A stretch of 9,028 nt of DNA from Spirochaetia bacterium (GCA_900769325.1 CAAGGF010000063.1:1-9028), one strand, 5' to 3'; shown: positions 1 through 6,989, counted from the stretch's first letter. Notes: generated from the sequence alone by a model not told the origin. Program-made: numbers and translations.

Positions 1-273
1 AATCCAAGTTTGTCACCTGAAGCAAAGAGATATCTTAAAAGGTATTCAAAATCTGTTGCTTTCAGTTTGATGGATCTAAGAAAAAAAGCTCAAGTAAATA
101 CAATTGTTCCGGTTAAAACAGAATATGAAAAAATGGAACTTGAAAGGTATAAGCTGCGAACTGAAGGTTTTATACTTAATTTTGAGCATACTGAAGATGA
201 GCAGACAAAAGCTTTTGTAAAACTTGTACAAGATACTAAGAATATGATTTTAGGGGAAAAAGAGAACTCTTAA
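1..273 (+). CDS. C-terminal fragment of an unrecognised protein (5' end outside window)
   Basis: The reading frame is open from base 1 (Asn-Pro-Ser-Leu-Ser-Pro) and stops at TAA 271-273, giving about 90 visible residues. A TTG at 10 is in frame, but nothing upstream resembles a ribosome binding site, so the gene very probably starts to the left of the window. The visible part is charged and mostly helical-looking (motifs such as YEKMELERYKLRTEGF and a C-terminal EDEQTKAFVKLVQD). It has no signal peptide, membrane segment or catalytic motif that I recognise. The same frame continues after the stop into a short decayed coding stretch, so this could be the truncated front of a longer gene. Function unknown; the fact that it is coding rests on codon-like composition and uninterrupted length only. 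Confidence 0.55.
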   Translation, partial: NPSLSPEAKRYLKRYSKSVAFSLMDLRKKAQVNTIVPVKTEYEKMELERYKLRTEGFILNFEHTEDEQTKAFVKLVQDTKNMILGEKENS

Positions 274-276
274 AAG

Positions 277-422
277 CCTGTACATCTTCCTATCGATAGA
301 ATCAATATCCAAAATGAAGGAATAAAAACTGCAACTGGACTCAAATCAAAAACGCAGAAGAATACAAAAACTACTTAAAAAACATAAACCAAAACACTTC
401 AGAAAAATCACTTGCGGAATGA
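277..422 (+). pseudogene. Decayed coding stretch, possibly an HNH-endonuclease C-terminal tail
   Basis: Read in the frame of the preceding gene, bases 277-324 give PVHLPIDRINIQNEGIK. After one base shift near the A-run at 324-328 the other frame gives NCNWTQIKNAEEYKNYLKNI and continues to TGA 420-422. Joined, the order IDRIN - NEGI - NCxW - NAEEYKN resembles the C-terminal part of small HNH endonucleases (known pattern: IDRIDNxxGY - ENCRWxT - EQxxN). The catalytic His and the start are not visible, so this would be a remnant only. It has no start codon or ribosome binding site of its own. The rest of the stretch up to 510 shows nothing convincing apart from a 10-bp palindrome at 290-299. The family assignment is tentative; the presence of shifted coding sequence is somewhat better supported. 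Confidence 0.3.
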
Positions 423-510
423 GAATCAAAAAACTGAAAACGCCGGAACAATAATGAAAGCAAATATCAATTTTGCATCAAGTTTTGAAACAGTTCCATA
501 AAATATAAAA

Positions 511-2881
511 TTAGATGTTAAATCCGAATCCGACAGAAGGAATAAATTTCCAGTGAGCTTCGTAAGTTTCTTTAGGAAATTTTGAATTTGTTGAAGAAGA
601 ATTTGTTGATTTGTCTTTAATTTCAGCTGTTGAAGAGAAATTATAAACTGCACTAAAAGAGCCAAAAATAGAAAAATTCTTTTTAAGATATATTTCTAAA
701 AATCCATTACCTCCGACTGAAACGCCAAACGCGGTAAAGTTGTATTTTATTTATTTCTATATCAGTTGAAAATCCGCCGTATCCAACCAAAGCATATAAA
801 GCAAGACTTAGAAAATCATTGTGAACGGGAGCATAGCCGAATCCCAGATATCCAAGACCATCTATTAATGTCATATTGTTATTTCCGTACATGGATAAGT
901 TTGATTTCATTCCGTTTATAATACCCATAAGTTTGAACGCAAACCCTGATTCTCCGATAAATCCTAATTCCAAATCTACACCCATTTCCTGTGTAAATTT
1001 TATTCTCTCATTAGTATCTTTTATTGCAAATTCCGTATCAAATAATGGCATGTTAAAACCTACATTTGACAGGAATTTTGCTTTATTTGCTGCCTTTCTG
1101 TAAAATTCCCATTTTGCCTTATTAAATTTTTCTTTTCGGACTTGGGCAGCTTCTTCTCGGGCTTCTTTTTTTGCTTCCTGTTCTTCAAGTTTTGCAATTA
1201 ACGCTTCCCTTGATTCTTTATCGTAATCAAAAGATTTATCCATTTGTCTTACAACTTCAAATGATTCTCCAACTTCAAATTTAGCACCTTTAAAGTTTCC
1301 ATTATCAGTCAGAACTGCCGAATTTGTAGAGAAAACTCTTAATTTTGAAATTTTAAATATATATGTAGAAACTTTATATTCATCTGGAACTATCGAATAC
1401 GAAAGTTCGTAAGTTAAAAATGGTTCATTACATCTTATCAAACTGTCATACATATCAACTGCATCGTCATAACCCAATCCCGAAGGAGCAATTTTTTCTA
1501 CCTTATCAAATTCTATAAATGCAGTGTGCTGTCCAAATTCAATGCCTTCGCACAAAACTGTATATAAAATTTCCCAGCCGCATCTTTCTCCGTCGTAGCG
1601 ATTAAAATTAACACGCAATGTATCATTTATTGAATTTGCATAAAATACGGTTTTTTCTAGATTTTTTAAATCGTTTTTTACTTCAGATTTTATCTGTTCC
1701 TTTCCCTTTGAAACAGAAGCTTCAATTCTGTTAATATTCAGTGAAATCTGAGATTCACATTCTTTATCAATCTGCTTGATTTTTGAATTTCGTTCATTTA
1801 ATGCTTTATTTGTAGGTGTTCCGTCTGGTCGCAATTCAGAAATTCTATATTCGCGGTTCAGTTCAGCTTCTTTCTTTTTATCATAATTTTCCTGAATTTG
1901 TAATCTTACTGCTTCTTTTTCAGACTTAACATTTTCTTCAAGATTTACAAGGGCTTCTTTCTTTGCTTCTATAATTCTTAAACGCCCGAATGAAGTTTCT
2001 TTATCAAGTTTTAAATCCCGTAATTCTGCAGCTTTTTTATTTACTTTATTTGAAATAGAATTTATTTTTTCAATTTGGAATTTTGTTCGTCTTTCATTTG
2101 CTTCGGCTTCTTTTTGTTTTTTTTCTTCGATATCTGCAATTCTATCTCTGTTAGCCTGTGCAACTTTTTTCTTTTGTTCAGCAAGTGCTTTTTCAGCCTG
2201 AAGTTTAGATTTTTTTGCAGAAACGCTTAAATCTGTAGATTGAGACATCAAAGCGATTTCTTTATCGAATTGAATTATCTGATTATTGTACTTTTCAATT
2301 TCTTTAGAGAACATCTGGTATTTTTCTTCATCAGAAACATTGAGGCTGCCTTTCATCAAAATGTATTTTTGAGTATTTGAAAGCGGAATTCTAAGTTTGT
2401 CACATAAATCTATAGTTATTTCATCAACCGCCGAACCATTTTTATTGAAAAGTTCATTTTTATCTTCTCTACCGTTGCTCATCGCTGTTGCAATTAATTT
2501 GCCGGTTGTGAGATTGACAAATTCTGCAGTAACAATATAGAGTTTTTCAGCCTTTCGCGTTGTTAAAAATATGGCATGTGTTGCAGAAGTAAGTTTTCCC
2601 ACTTCAATTGCAGTTTCTTCGCTATATAAAAAACTTTCTGATTTTCTTTGAATTTCCTTTATTTTTTCTTCATTTGAAGTGACAAAAGAAAAATCAGTAT
2701 AAGTCTGAAGATTAGAAATAAGTTTATCATGTACGCTTCCAGGAAGCCATATTTTATCACCTTCATTTAATGCTTCTGAATATGAAATTACAATTATCCT
2801 TTCAATATTTTCTTTAGAAAAAAGCAAAGCCGTTGAAAAAAGAATAAAAATCAGAAAAAGTACGCTCTTTTTTGTTTTCAT
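511..2881 (-). pseudogene. Exported coiled-coil protein with C-terminal outer-membrane barrel, frameshifted near its end
   Basis: The start is ATG at 2881, with GGGAG 11 bases upstream. Residues 1-22 form a signal peptide (MKTKKS plus a hydrophobic run ending LLFS). Residues 25-170 look like the TolB/CsgG-type N-terminal periplasmic fold seen in other spirochaete envelope proteins (inferred from pattern). Residues 186-412 are a K/E/Q/A-rich coiled coil, 413-545 a second globular domain, 550-602 another charged helix. From about 604 there are alternating amphipathic strands with Gly/aromatic residues (GLGYLGFGYAP, YALVGYGGFS) typical of a beta-barrel. As read, the protein stops at 707-709 after 724 residues with an unrelated tail (IQLYRVWRFSRR). 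Removing one base from the four Ts at 745-748 restores the barrel: YNFTAFGVSVGGNGFLEIYL, then a Ser/Thr/Lys loop, then HWKFIPSVGFGFNI and TAA at 511-513, for 789 residues. The lesion may be a real mutation or a homopolymer sequencing error. It probably acts in the outer membrane; its exact role is unknown. Confidence 0.8.
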
Positions 2882-2892
2882 GTTTTTTAAAT

Positions 2893-2897
2893 CTCCC
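2893..2897 (-). promoter_or_regulatory. Ribosome binding site of the barrel protein
   Basis: On the minus strand GGGAG lies 11 bases before the ATG at 2881. It is the only Shine-Dalgarno-like match upstream and supports that start. Further upstream (2961-2969) is a nine-base A-tract on the minus strand, which could act as an UP-like element, but I could not place a convincing -35/-10 pair. Confidence 0.5.
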
Positions 2898-2990
2898 GAA
2901 TTTTGATATTTAATTCATTTATAATTTGCAGATTTTTTTAATGCCTGAAAAATTGTTTTATTTTTTTTTCAAACTTTTATTAATCCAATT

Positions 2991-3384
2991 TTGCTTTTTT
3001 TGAAGTTTGATTTAGAATCTCTTACTATATACGGTGCAGATGCAGAAAAAAGTTTACCATTACAATATTTATTAGACAACCCCCTTATTAAAATCCTGTG
3101 TCAAAATGTGAAGTTAGAAATCCAAGACAAAAGGTTCTGTCTTTGGAATAAAGCGGTTTCCAGTTTGATGAAAGTGATGATGAAAGTTTTAACCGTAGCG
3201 CAGTTACATTCATTGAAGAATACAGATTTGTAATCCTGGCCTTGGAGAAGATAACGATTACAAAAGAGCATATAAACAGCGTATAGAAAATGAACTTAAA
3301 ATCCTTAAAACTTCAAATGATTCTATGTATCAGAAATTGAATGAACTCACGAAAATTTATGAGTTCAGAATGTTTTCTATATAA
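2991..3384 (+). pseudogene. Decayed plus-strand gene spread over three frames, unknown family
   Basis: This fills the 550-base gap between the barrel gene and the ATPase. Coding-like sequence switches frame. From about 3003 one frame gives FDLESLTIYGADAEKSLPLQ and on to about 3100. A second frame at 3155-3234 gives GFQFDESDDESFN then SAVTFIEEYRFVI, preceded in the same frame by a TAA at 3149-3151. A third frame from 3235 gives PGLGEDNDYKRAYKQRIENE and later SNDSMYQKLNELTKIYEF, stopping at TAA 3382-3384. The step at about 3234 would be repaired by one extra C. The C-terminal part is charged and helical. I do not recognise the family. There is no credible ribosome binding site before the TTG at 2991. 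It runs in the opposite direction to both flanking genes. Bases 3385-3431 hold nothing further. Confidence 0.5.
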
Positions 3385-3431
3385 TAGCAATCGAGTACAG
3401 AAACTTAGTCAGTTGAAGCGTTCTTTATATT

Positions 3432-4784
3432 TTATGACGGATTAAAATCTTTCAAATATCGTTTAAGCAAAAATGAACAGAAATACGGAAATGTAAAAAT
3501 ATTATTTGAAAAACCGATGTTTCCCATAATAAATTTTATTCCATAAGTGATGTCCGGGTAATGTTCGCTTTTAAGCAAAGTTCGCAGGGATTTTGCAGTA
3601 CCGTTTGTCGCTTTTACTTCAACCGGAATAAGAAAATCTTTTGCGCGTACAAAAAAATCTTCTTCAAGCGTTGAATCTTCTTTTTTGTAATAATAAAGTT
3701 CAAATCCCTGCTTGTGTAAAGATTCTGAAATTATATTTTCATACAACGCACCTTTGTAAACACCAAGGTTTTCATTTGCACGCAAATCTTCCTGTGAATC
3801 TTCGTCAAGATTTGCAACTAAAAGTCCTGTATCAAAAAAATAAAGCTTGTATTTTGAAGCATCGTAATTTCCTTTCAACGGAAGCTCTGGGAAATTCATG
3901 CAGTAACAGATATTTACGATGCCGGCATCTTTCAGCCATTCAATACAGCCCCAGTAATCTTTAAAACGCGCACCGGAAGCGACTTTTGAAATCTGAAATT
4001 TTTTGTTTTCTTTTGCCAGCTGAACAGGAATGTGATTAAGTACATTTAGGATTCTGGTTTTATCAAGACCCTGGGCATATTTTTTTACATCTTCCTGATA
4101 GTTCAAAATAAGCTGCTTCTGCATTGAAAGAATTCCTTCAAAAGTTCCTTTCTGCAAATAGGAAGAAACAATTGCAGGCATTCCTCCTGTGATGCAAAAA
4201 TCGCGGAACAAATCTGAATAAACCTTATGCTCAAGTTCGCTGAACGGCTCTCCTTTTTTCATCTTTTCCAGAATTTCTTCCGGTGCGTTTTTATATCCTT
4301 TTGCCCACAAAAATTCTTCAAAATCAAGCGAAGACATTTCATAGTCTGTCTTATAACCGACGCTATTGCTCTGGATTTTCTGGTAACTGATTCCCAAAAG
4401 GGAACCGGAGCAGATAACATCAAACCTGCCGTCTATCTTAAAAAACTTAAGGCTCGTTGCAATCTCTGGGAATTCCTGAAGTTCATCAAAAATTATAACG
4501 GTCTTGCCGGGAATAAATTTTTTGGAAGGGTCTACAAGAGTTATATTTTTTATAATGCTTTGAGGTTCATAGCCATCTTTAGTAATGATTTTAAATTTTT
4601 CATCGACAACAAAATTAATATAAACAACATTCTCATAATTTCGGGTAGAAAAATGAAGAATAGTTTCCGTTTTTCCAATCTGCCTGGCTCCTTTTACTAT
4701 AAGAGGCAATTTTTGAGGATTATTTTTCCATTCGGCCAGATAAGAATCCGCCTTGCGCTGAATATACAGCTGACTGTTTTCCAT
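3432..4784 (-). CDS. AAA family ATPase (AAA_14 domain plus DUF4143)
   Basis: A 450-residue, full-length member of a common bacterial and archaeal family whose biological role is not settled. The N-terminal AAA_14 domain shows Walker A GARQIGKT (residues 32-39), Walker B VIIFDE (96-101), and a sensor-1-like CSGSLLG (125-131). The C-terminal DUF4143 region (about 200-440) ends in a PD-(D/E)xK-like motif: acidic residues at 374-376 (EED), then IPVEVKA with Glu389 and Lys391. This is the nuclease-fold signature usual for the family, though activity is unproven. There is no signal peptide or membrane segment, so it should be cytoplasmic. The ATG at 4784 is the only sensible start; no Shine-Dalgarno sequence precedes it, but a good promoter ends six bases upstream, suggesting a transcript with little or no leader. 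It stands alone between decayed sequences, as these often mobile genes do. No lesions are visible. Confidence 0.93.
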   Translation of the reverse strand: MENSQLYIQRKADSYLAEWKNNPQKLPLIVKGARQIGKTETILHFSTRNYENVVYINFVVDEKFKIITKDGYEPQSIIKNITLVDPSKKFIPGKTVIIFDELQEFPEIATSLKFFKIDGRFDVICSGSLLGISYQKIQSNSVGYKTDYEMSSLDFEEFLWAKGYKNAPEEILEKMKKGEPFSELEHKVYSDLFRDFCITGGMPAIVSSYLQKGTFEGILSMQKQLILNYQEDVKKYAQGLDKTRILNVLNHIPVQLAKENKKFQISKVASGARFKDYWGCIEWLKDAGIVNICYCMNFPELPLKGNYDASKYKLYFFDTGLLVANLDEDSQEDLRANENLGVYKGALYENIISESLHKQGFELYYYKKEDSTLEEDFFVRAKDFLIPVEVKATNGTAKSLRTLLKSEHYPDITYGIKFIMGNIGFSNNIFTFPYFCSFLLKRYLKDFNPS

Positions 4785-4790
4785 ATTTCT

Positions 4791-4819
4791 ATTTTACGCT
4801 TTTATGAGCGAATTTACAA
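4791..4819 (-). promoter_or_regulatory. Sigma-70-type promoter of the AAA ATPase
   Basis: On the minus strand TTGTAA (4819-4814) and TAAAAT (4796-4791) are separated by exactly 17 bases. Only six bases lie between the -10 box and the ATG, so the predicted start of transcription falls on or beside the start codon. This fits the absence of a ribosome binding site. The -35 box lies inside the first unit of a tandem repeat, and the second unit carries another TTGTAA (4865-4860). Confidence 0.5.
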
Positions 4820-4881
4820 GGAAAAATTACAAAAAGATGAGCGAGTTTGTGGAAAGAATTTACAAAAAAATGAGGGAGTTT
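4804..4881 (+). repeat. Imperfect 33-bp tandem repeat overlapping the ATPase promoter
   Basis: Units start at 4804, 4837 and 4870. Units 1 and 2 agree at 23 of 33 positions; the third matches only over its first 12 bases (ATGAGGGAGTTT against ATGAGCGAGTTT). Read on the plus strand each unit keeps the same frame and begins with ATG, giving MSEFTRKNYKK, MSEFVERIYKK and MREFYGACTSQ before TAA at 4903-4905. No ribosome binding site precedes any of the ATGs. The repeat may therefore be coding (an 11-residue peptide repeat, perhaps the end of a lost gene, since the frame is open back to 4774) or regulatory, since 33 bp is about three helical turns. Confidence 0.5.
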
Positions 4882-4898
4882 TATGGGGCATGTACCAG

Positions 4899-5042
4899 TC
4901 AATAAAAGTGGACATTTTCTTCTGTAATTTCGATGTAAAGTTTGTCTTTATACACGCTAATTTGAACCTGCGATGAGCGAAGAAGTCGGTGCAAGGGGAT
5001 TTGTTTTGAAAAGTTCAAGTGAGCAGGTTTCCCATTATTCAA
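4899..5042 (-). pseudogene. Minus-strand coding remnant ending in TEENVHFY, unknown family
   Basis: Between the repeat and the methyltransferase, the minus strand has a 47-codon open stretch ending at TGA 4901-4899. Its C-terminal part (SSQVQISVYKDKLYIEITEE) has the alternating pattern of a beta-strand domain and good codon quality. Upstream a different frame gives MIAGLRLFSAID (about 5090-5050), with a TGA and a frame change between the two pieces, so this looks like the tail of a decayed gene. Its only possible start, TTG at 5042, has no ribosome binding site. A transposase or integrase origin is possible because the end reads through TGTCCACTTTT, a sequence reminiscent of insertion-sequence ends, but I cannot show it. 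The remaining bases to 5130 hold no other gene. Confidence 0.35.
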
Positions 5043-5130
5043 TCAATTGCACTAAATAAACGCAGTCCTGCTATCATTCGCAAAAAAGAAACTAATGAAA
5101 AAAATTCAAGATTGTGATATTATGTGAATT

Positions 5131-5727
5131 ATGTTCTGGGATAAAATATCAAATCTGTACGATTTATTTGAAAACATTTACAACAGGAAGGTTTACACGG
5201 GCACAGGCAAAAAAGTTGCTGAATACATTGAATCTGGTGATGAAGTTCTGGAATGTGCTTGCGGAACCGGGGCAATCAGTGTTTATATTGCTTCAAAGTG
5301 TAAGAAGCTTATCGCTACAGATTTTTCTGACGGAATGCTAAAACAGGTTTCTAAAAAATGCATGCGTTTCAATAATATCATCATTCAGAAGGCAGATATC
5401 ACAAAACCCGATTTTGCAGATGTTGCTTTTGACAAAGTCGTAGCAGGTAATGTAATTCATCTTCTCCCGGAACCTCACCTTGCCATTGCAGAACTTAAAC
5501 GCGTTACAAAATCGGGCGGTAAAATCATAATCCCGACTTATATCAATATGTCAAAAGGTTCCGGTACTATTGCCGTAAAGTTCATTGAAAAACTTGGTGC
5601 CAGTTTTAAGCGACAGTTCAGTTTAGAATCCTACAAACAGTTCTTTGCTGATATGGGTTATTCAGATATTGAATATGAAGTCGTAGACGGTCGAATGCCA
5701 TGTGCAATTGCGGTGATTAAGAATTGA
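5131..5727 (+). CDS. Class I SAM-dependent methyltransferase
   Basis: A 198-residue Rossmann-fold methyltransferase, close to the usual length for the Methyltransf_11/25 (UbiE-like) group, without N- or C-terminal additions. Motif I is VLECACGTG (residues 39-47), the acidic residue binding the ribose follows at Asp64 (ATDFS), and DKVVAGNVIHLLPEP (101-115) corresponds to the motif IV/post-IV region with the usual Leu-Pro; AELKRVTKSGGKIII (120-134) is motif V/VI. The substrate cannot be deduced; a small molecule is typical. A stop immediately upstream (TGA 5125-5127) makes ATG 5131 the only start. There is no Shine-Dalgarno sequence; a TATTAT at 5118-5123 could be a -10 box, which would again give a nearly leaderless message. 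It is followed after two bases by the hydrolase gene, so the two are probably co-transcribed. Confidence 0.9.
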   Translation: MFWDKISNLYDLFENIYNRKVYTGTGKKVAEYIESGDEVLECACGTGAISVYIASKCKKLIATDFSDGMLKQVSKKCMRFNNIIIQKADITKPDFADVAFDKVVAGNVIHLLPEPHLAIAELKRVTKSGGKIIIPTYINMSKGSGTIAVKFIEKLGASFKRQFSLESYKQFFADMGYSDIEYEVVDGRMPCAIAVIKN

Positions 5728-5729
5728 TT

Positions 5730-6245
5730 ATGACCATCGCCTCCCTTAAAAACGGTGATTTGCTTTTTATGCGCGACAGTTCAGATTTCTCAAAGCAAAT
5801 TATAAAAACAACTTCCACTTACAGTCACGTAGGAATCTATTTTGACGGAATGATTTATCACTCATCGCGGAAACTTGGCGTTGCAAAGCAGAATCTGGAA
5901 GAATACATTACCGAAGAAAAGAAGGAAGTCTTTGTTTATCGCTACCCAGAAATTGATGCCAAAATCACAAAAAAACAGGCCGAAAAATACCTTGGTCGTG
6001 CCTACAATCACAGCTTTTACCCAAACAACGGAACTTTCTACTGTTCCCAGTACATCGCAAGAATTCTTCCGATTTTTGATACAATTCCCATGAAGTTTGG
6101 TGACGGAGAACAGGAAGTTTCTGATTACTGAAAGAAGTATTATGAAGAACTCGGAATTCAAGTTCCGCTCAATCAGCTGGGAACAAATCCGGGACAGCTT
6201 TCTGAATGTAAGAAAATAAATTTCATTGGAAAATTGTATTATTAG
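5730..6245 (+). pseudogene. YiiX/YebB-like permuted papain-fold hydrolase, interrupted by an in-frame TGA
   Basis: Starts at ATG 5730, two bases after the methyltransferase stop. The sequence fits the NlpC/P60-superfamily group DUF830 (YiiX/YebB, permuted papain fold). KNGDLLFMR opens the fold (residues 7-15), YSHVGIYFDG (31-40) carries the likely catalytic His33, and GTFYCSQYIA (101-110) the likely nucleophile Cys105. Family members act as amidases or thioesterases on peptide or lipid substrates; the substrate here is unknown. TGA at 6129-6131 stops the chain after 133 residues. The same frame continues with KKYYEELGIQVPLNQLGTNP and ends at TAG 6243-6245. Replacing the TGA by TGG gives VSDYWKKYYEELG, which is what I would expect in this family, for 171 residues. 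Both catalytic residues lie before the stop, so a shortened protein could still be made. No signal peptide. Confidence 0.8.
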
Positions 6246-6379
6246 TTTTTCAAAATCTTTTAAAATGAATTTTTCGAATTTATGTATATCATCAAAAAGT
6301 GACTGTACCAATGAGCATACAAAATTCACTTAGTTACTAATGAAAAAAATCTCCTACCCCAGAATCTATGTGAGTTTAA

Positions 6380-6478
6380 AACGATGTAATAAAAACACTG
6401 TACAAGGTAAAAGTGTCAAAAGATTTCGAAGTCTTGCACTTTGCTGTTCTGGAAAACCGAGTTTACAAAAATTCTTAA
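6380..6478 (+). pseudogene. Short coding relic, unknown family
   Basis: In the 247 bases between the hydrolase and the XRE gene, one frame bounded by TAA 6377-6379 and TAA 6476-6478 gives NDVIKTLYKVKVSKDFEVLH and then FAVLENRVYKNS, which has a coding-like pattern. The preceding bases in another frame give MKKISYPRIYVSLK from ATG 6340, so a frame change in the A-run at 6378-6381 may join them. No ribosome binding site and no recognised family. Bases 6246-6339 contain only AT-rich sequence with a weak AAGTGA/TCACTT inverted repeat. Confidence 0.2.
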
Positions 6479-6492
6479 AATTGAAATTCAGG

Positions 6493-6804
6493 CTATTTTC
6501 TATAACTGTCAAAAACCGCACAAATCTGAGATTTTAAATCTTGTATTATTTTGTCGGAAAGTTGAGCTTCAAATCCTTTTTTATCATCATTTACATTTTC
6601 CAAAAATAATTCGTATGGAAGTATTTCTAATTCATCTGCCATCTTTTGTAAAACTTCTGGGGAAGGAAAATTTTTCCCATTTTCAACTGCATTTAAATAG
6701 TTTGGACTTAAATTGATTTTTTCTGAAAAAGCCAGCTGCGTAAAATTCTTTTTATTTCTATAAAAACGCAAATTCTTTATAAAAAGTTCCTGAATGTGAG
6801 TCAT
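6493..6804 (-). CDS. XRE-family helix-turn-helix transcriptional regulator
   Basis: A 103-residue protein with a single HTH_3 (Cro/C1-type) domain at about residues 8-66. The pattern FTQLAFSEKINLSPNYLNAVENGKNFPSPE shows helix 2 (TQLAFSEKI, 22-30), the recognition helix (SPNYLNAVENG, 33-43), and the typical PSPEVLQKMADELEILPYELF continuation (47-67). The C-terminal 35 residues (DDKKGFEAQLSDKIIQDLKS) are a charged helix, perhaps for dimerisation; no ligand-binding domain is attached. Small solitary regulators of this type usually repress their own promoter and a neighbour. It diverges from the TM2 membrane-protein gene across a 207-base control region with symmetric half-sites, which suggests but does not prove that it controls that operon. 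ATG 6804 has only a poor AGCAG upstream. The gene is intact and ends at TAG 6495-6493. Confidence 0.88.
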   Translation of the reverse strand: MTHIQELFIKNLRFYRNKKNFTQLAFSEKINLSPNYLNAVENGKNFPSPEVLQKMADELEILPYELFLENVNDDKKGFEAQLSDKIIQDLKSQICAVFDSYRK

Positions 6805-6866
6805 GTAAATATTCTGCTTTATTTATGTTTTTGCGTATTCAATGTATTAGAGTAGTATAATTGTAA

Positions 6867-6917
6867 AACAGTTGTTTTTATCACTTTTTTATGGTAATAT
6901 AACTGTTATTCAGTTGT
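6867..6917. promoter_or_regulatory. Candidate operator half-sites around the TM2-operon promoter
   Basis: AACAGTT (6867-6873) and AACTGTT (6901-6907) form a perfect 7-bp inverted pair, one overlapping the -35 box and the other covering the predicted start of transcription. CAGTTGT occurs twice in the same orientation at 6869-6875 and 6911-6917, 42 bases apart (about four turns). Such an arrangement suits a dimeric repressor, and the adjacent XRE protein is the obvious candidate. The link is inferred. Confidence 0.35.
6872..6900 (+). promoter_or_regulatory. Extended -10 promoter upstream of the TM2-protein operon
   Basis: TTGTTT at 6872-6877 and TAATAT at 6895-6900 are 17 bases apart, and TGG at 6892-6894 makes an extended -10 motif. 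Transcription would start near 6907, leaving a leader of about 105 bases before the ATG at 7012. A second TATAAT lies at 6856-6861, but its best partner TTGCGT (6831-6836) is 19 bases away, so it is a weaker candidate. Confidence 0.5.
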
Positions 6918-6951
6918 GTTTGCGGATATGAAACTGCAATTTAACACGAGA

Positions 6952-6989
6952 TTTTCCGCTTGCACGACGGAAAAAACAGACGGCGGTCT
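6952..6989 (+). other. Two small hairpins in the TM2-gene leader
   Basis: TTTTCCG (6952-6958) pairs with CGGAAAA (6968-6974) around a nine-base loop, and AGAC (6978-6981) pairs with GTCT (6986-6989) around GGCG. They precede the AGAGGG ribosome binding site (7000-7005). No U-run follows, so they are not an obvious terminator; they may stabilise the leader. Confidence 0.3.

Noticed and set aside
290..299. Perfect palindrome CTATCGATAG.
   Set aside because: Ten bases, isolated, not next to a promoter or gene end; not distinguishable from chance.
4227..4976. A 249-codon open frame on the plus strand opposite the ATPase.
   Set aside because: It is antisense to a clear AAA/DUF4143 gene, has no ribosome binding site and no family pattern; the long open frame is a by-product of the AT-rich opposite strand.
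420..6131. Several TGA codons (420, 6129, and in the 4899 tail) sit where Trp would be plausible, suggesting a code in which TGA means Trp.
   Set aside because: TGG is used for Trp in the intact genes, and the methyltransferase ends with TGA exactly where the next gene begins. Only one of the cases is in a well-preserved gene, so ordinary mutations explain it better.
5862..6329. A 155-codon open frame on the minus strand over the hydrolase.
   Set aside because: It lies antisense to the hydrolase motifs, is Phe/Leu-rich low-complexity in the way shadow frames are, and has no start signal.
6295..6333. Inverted AAGTGA/TCACTT after the hydrolase, considered as a terminator.
   Set aside because: Only six pairs with a loop of over 20 bases and no U-run.
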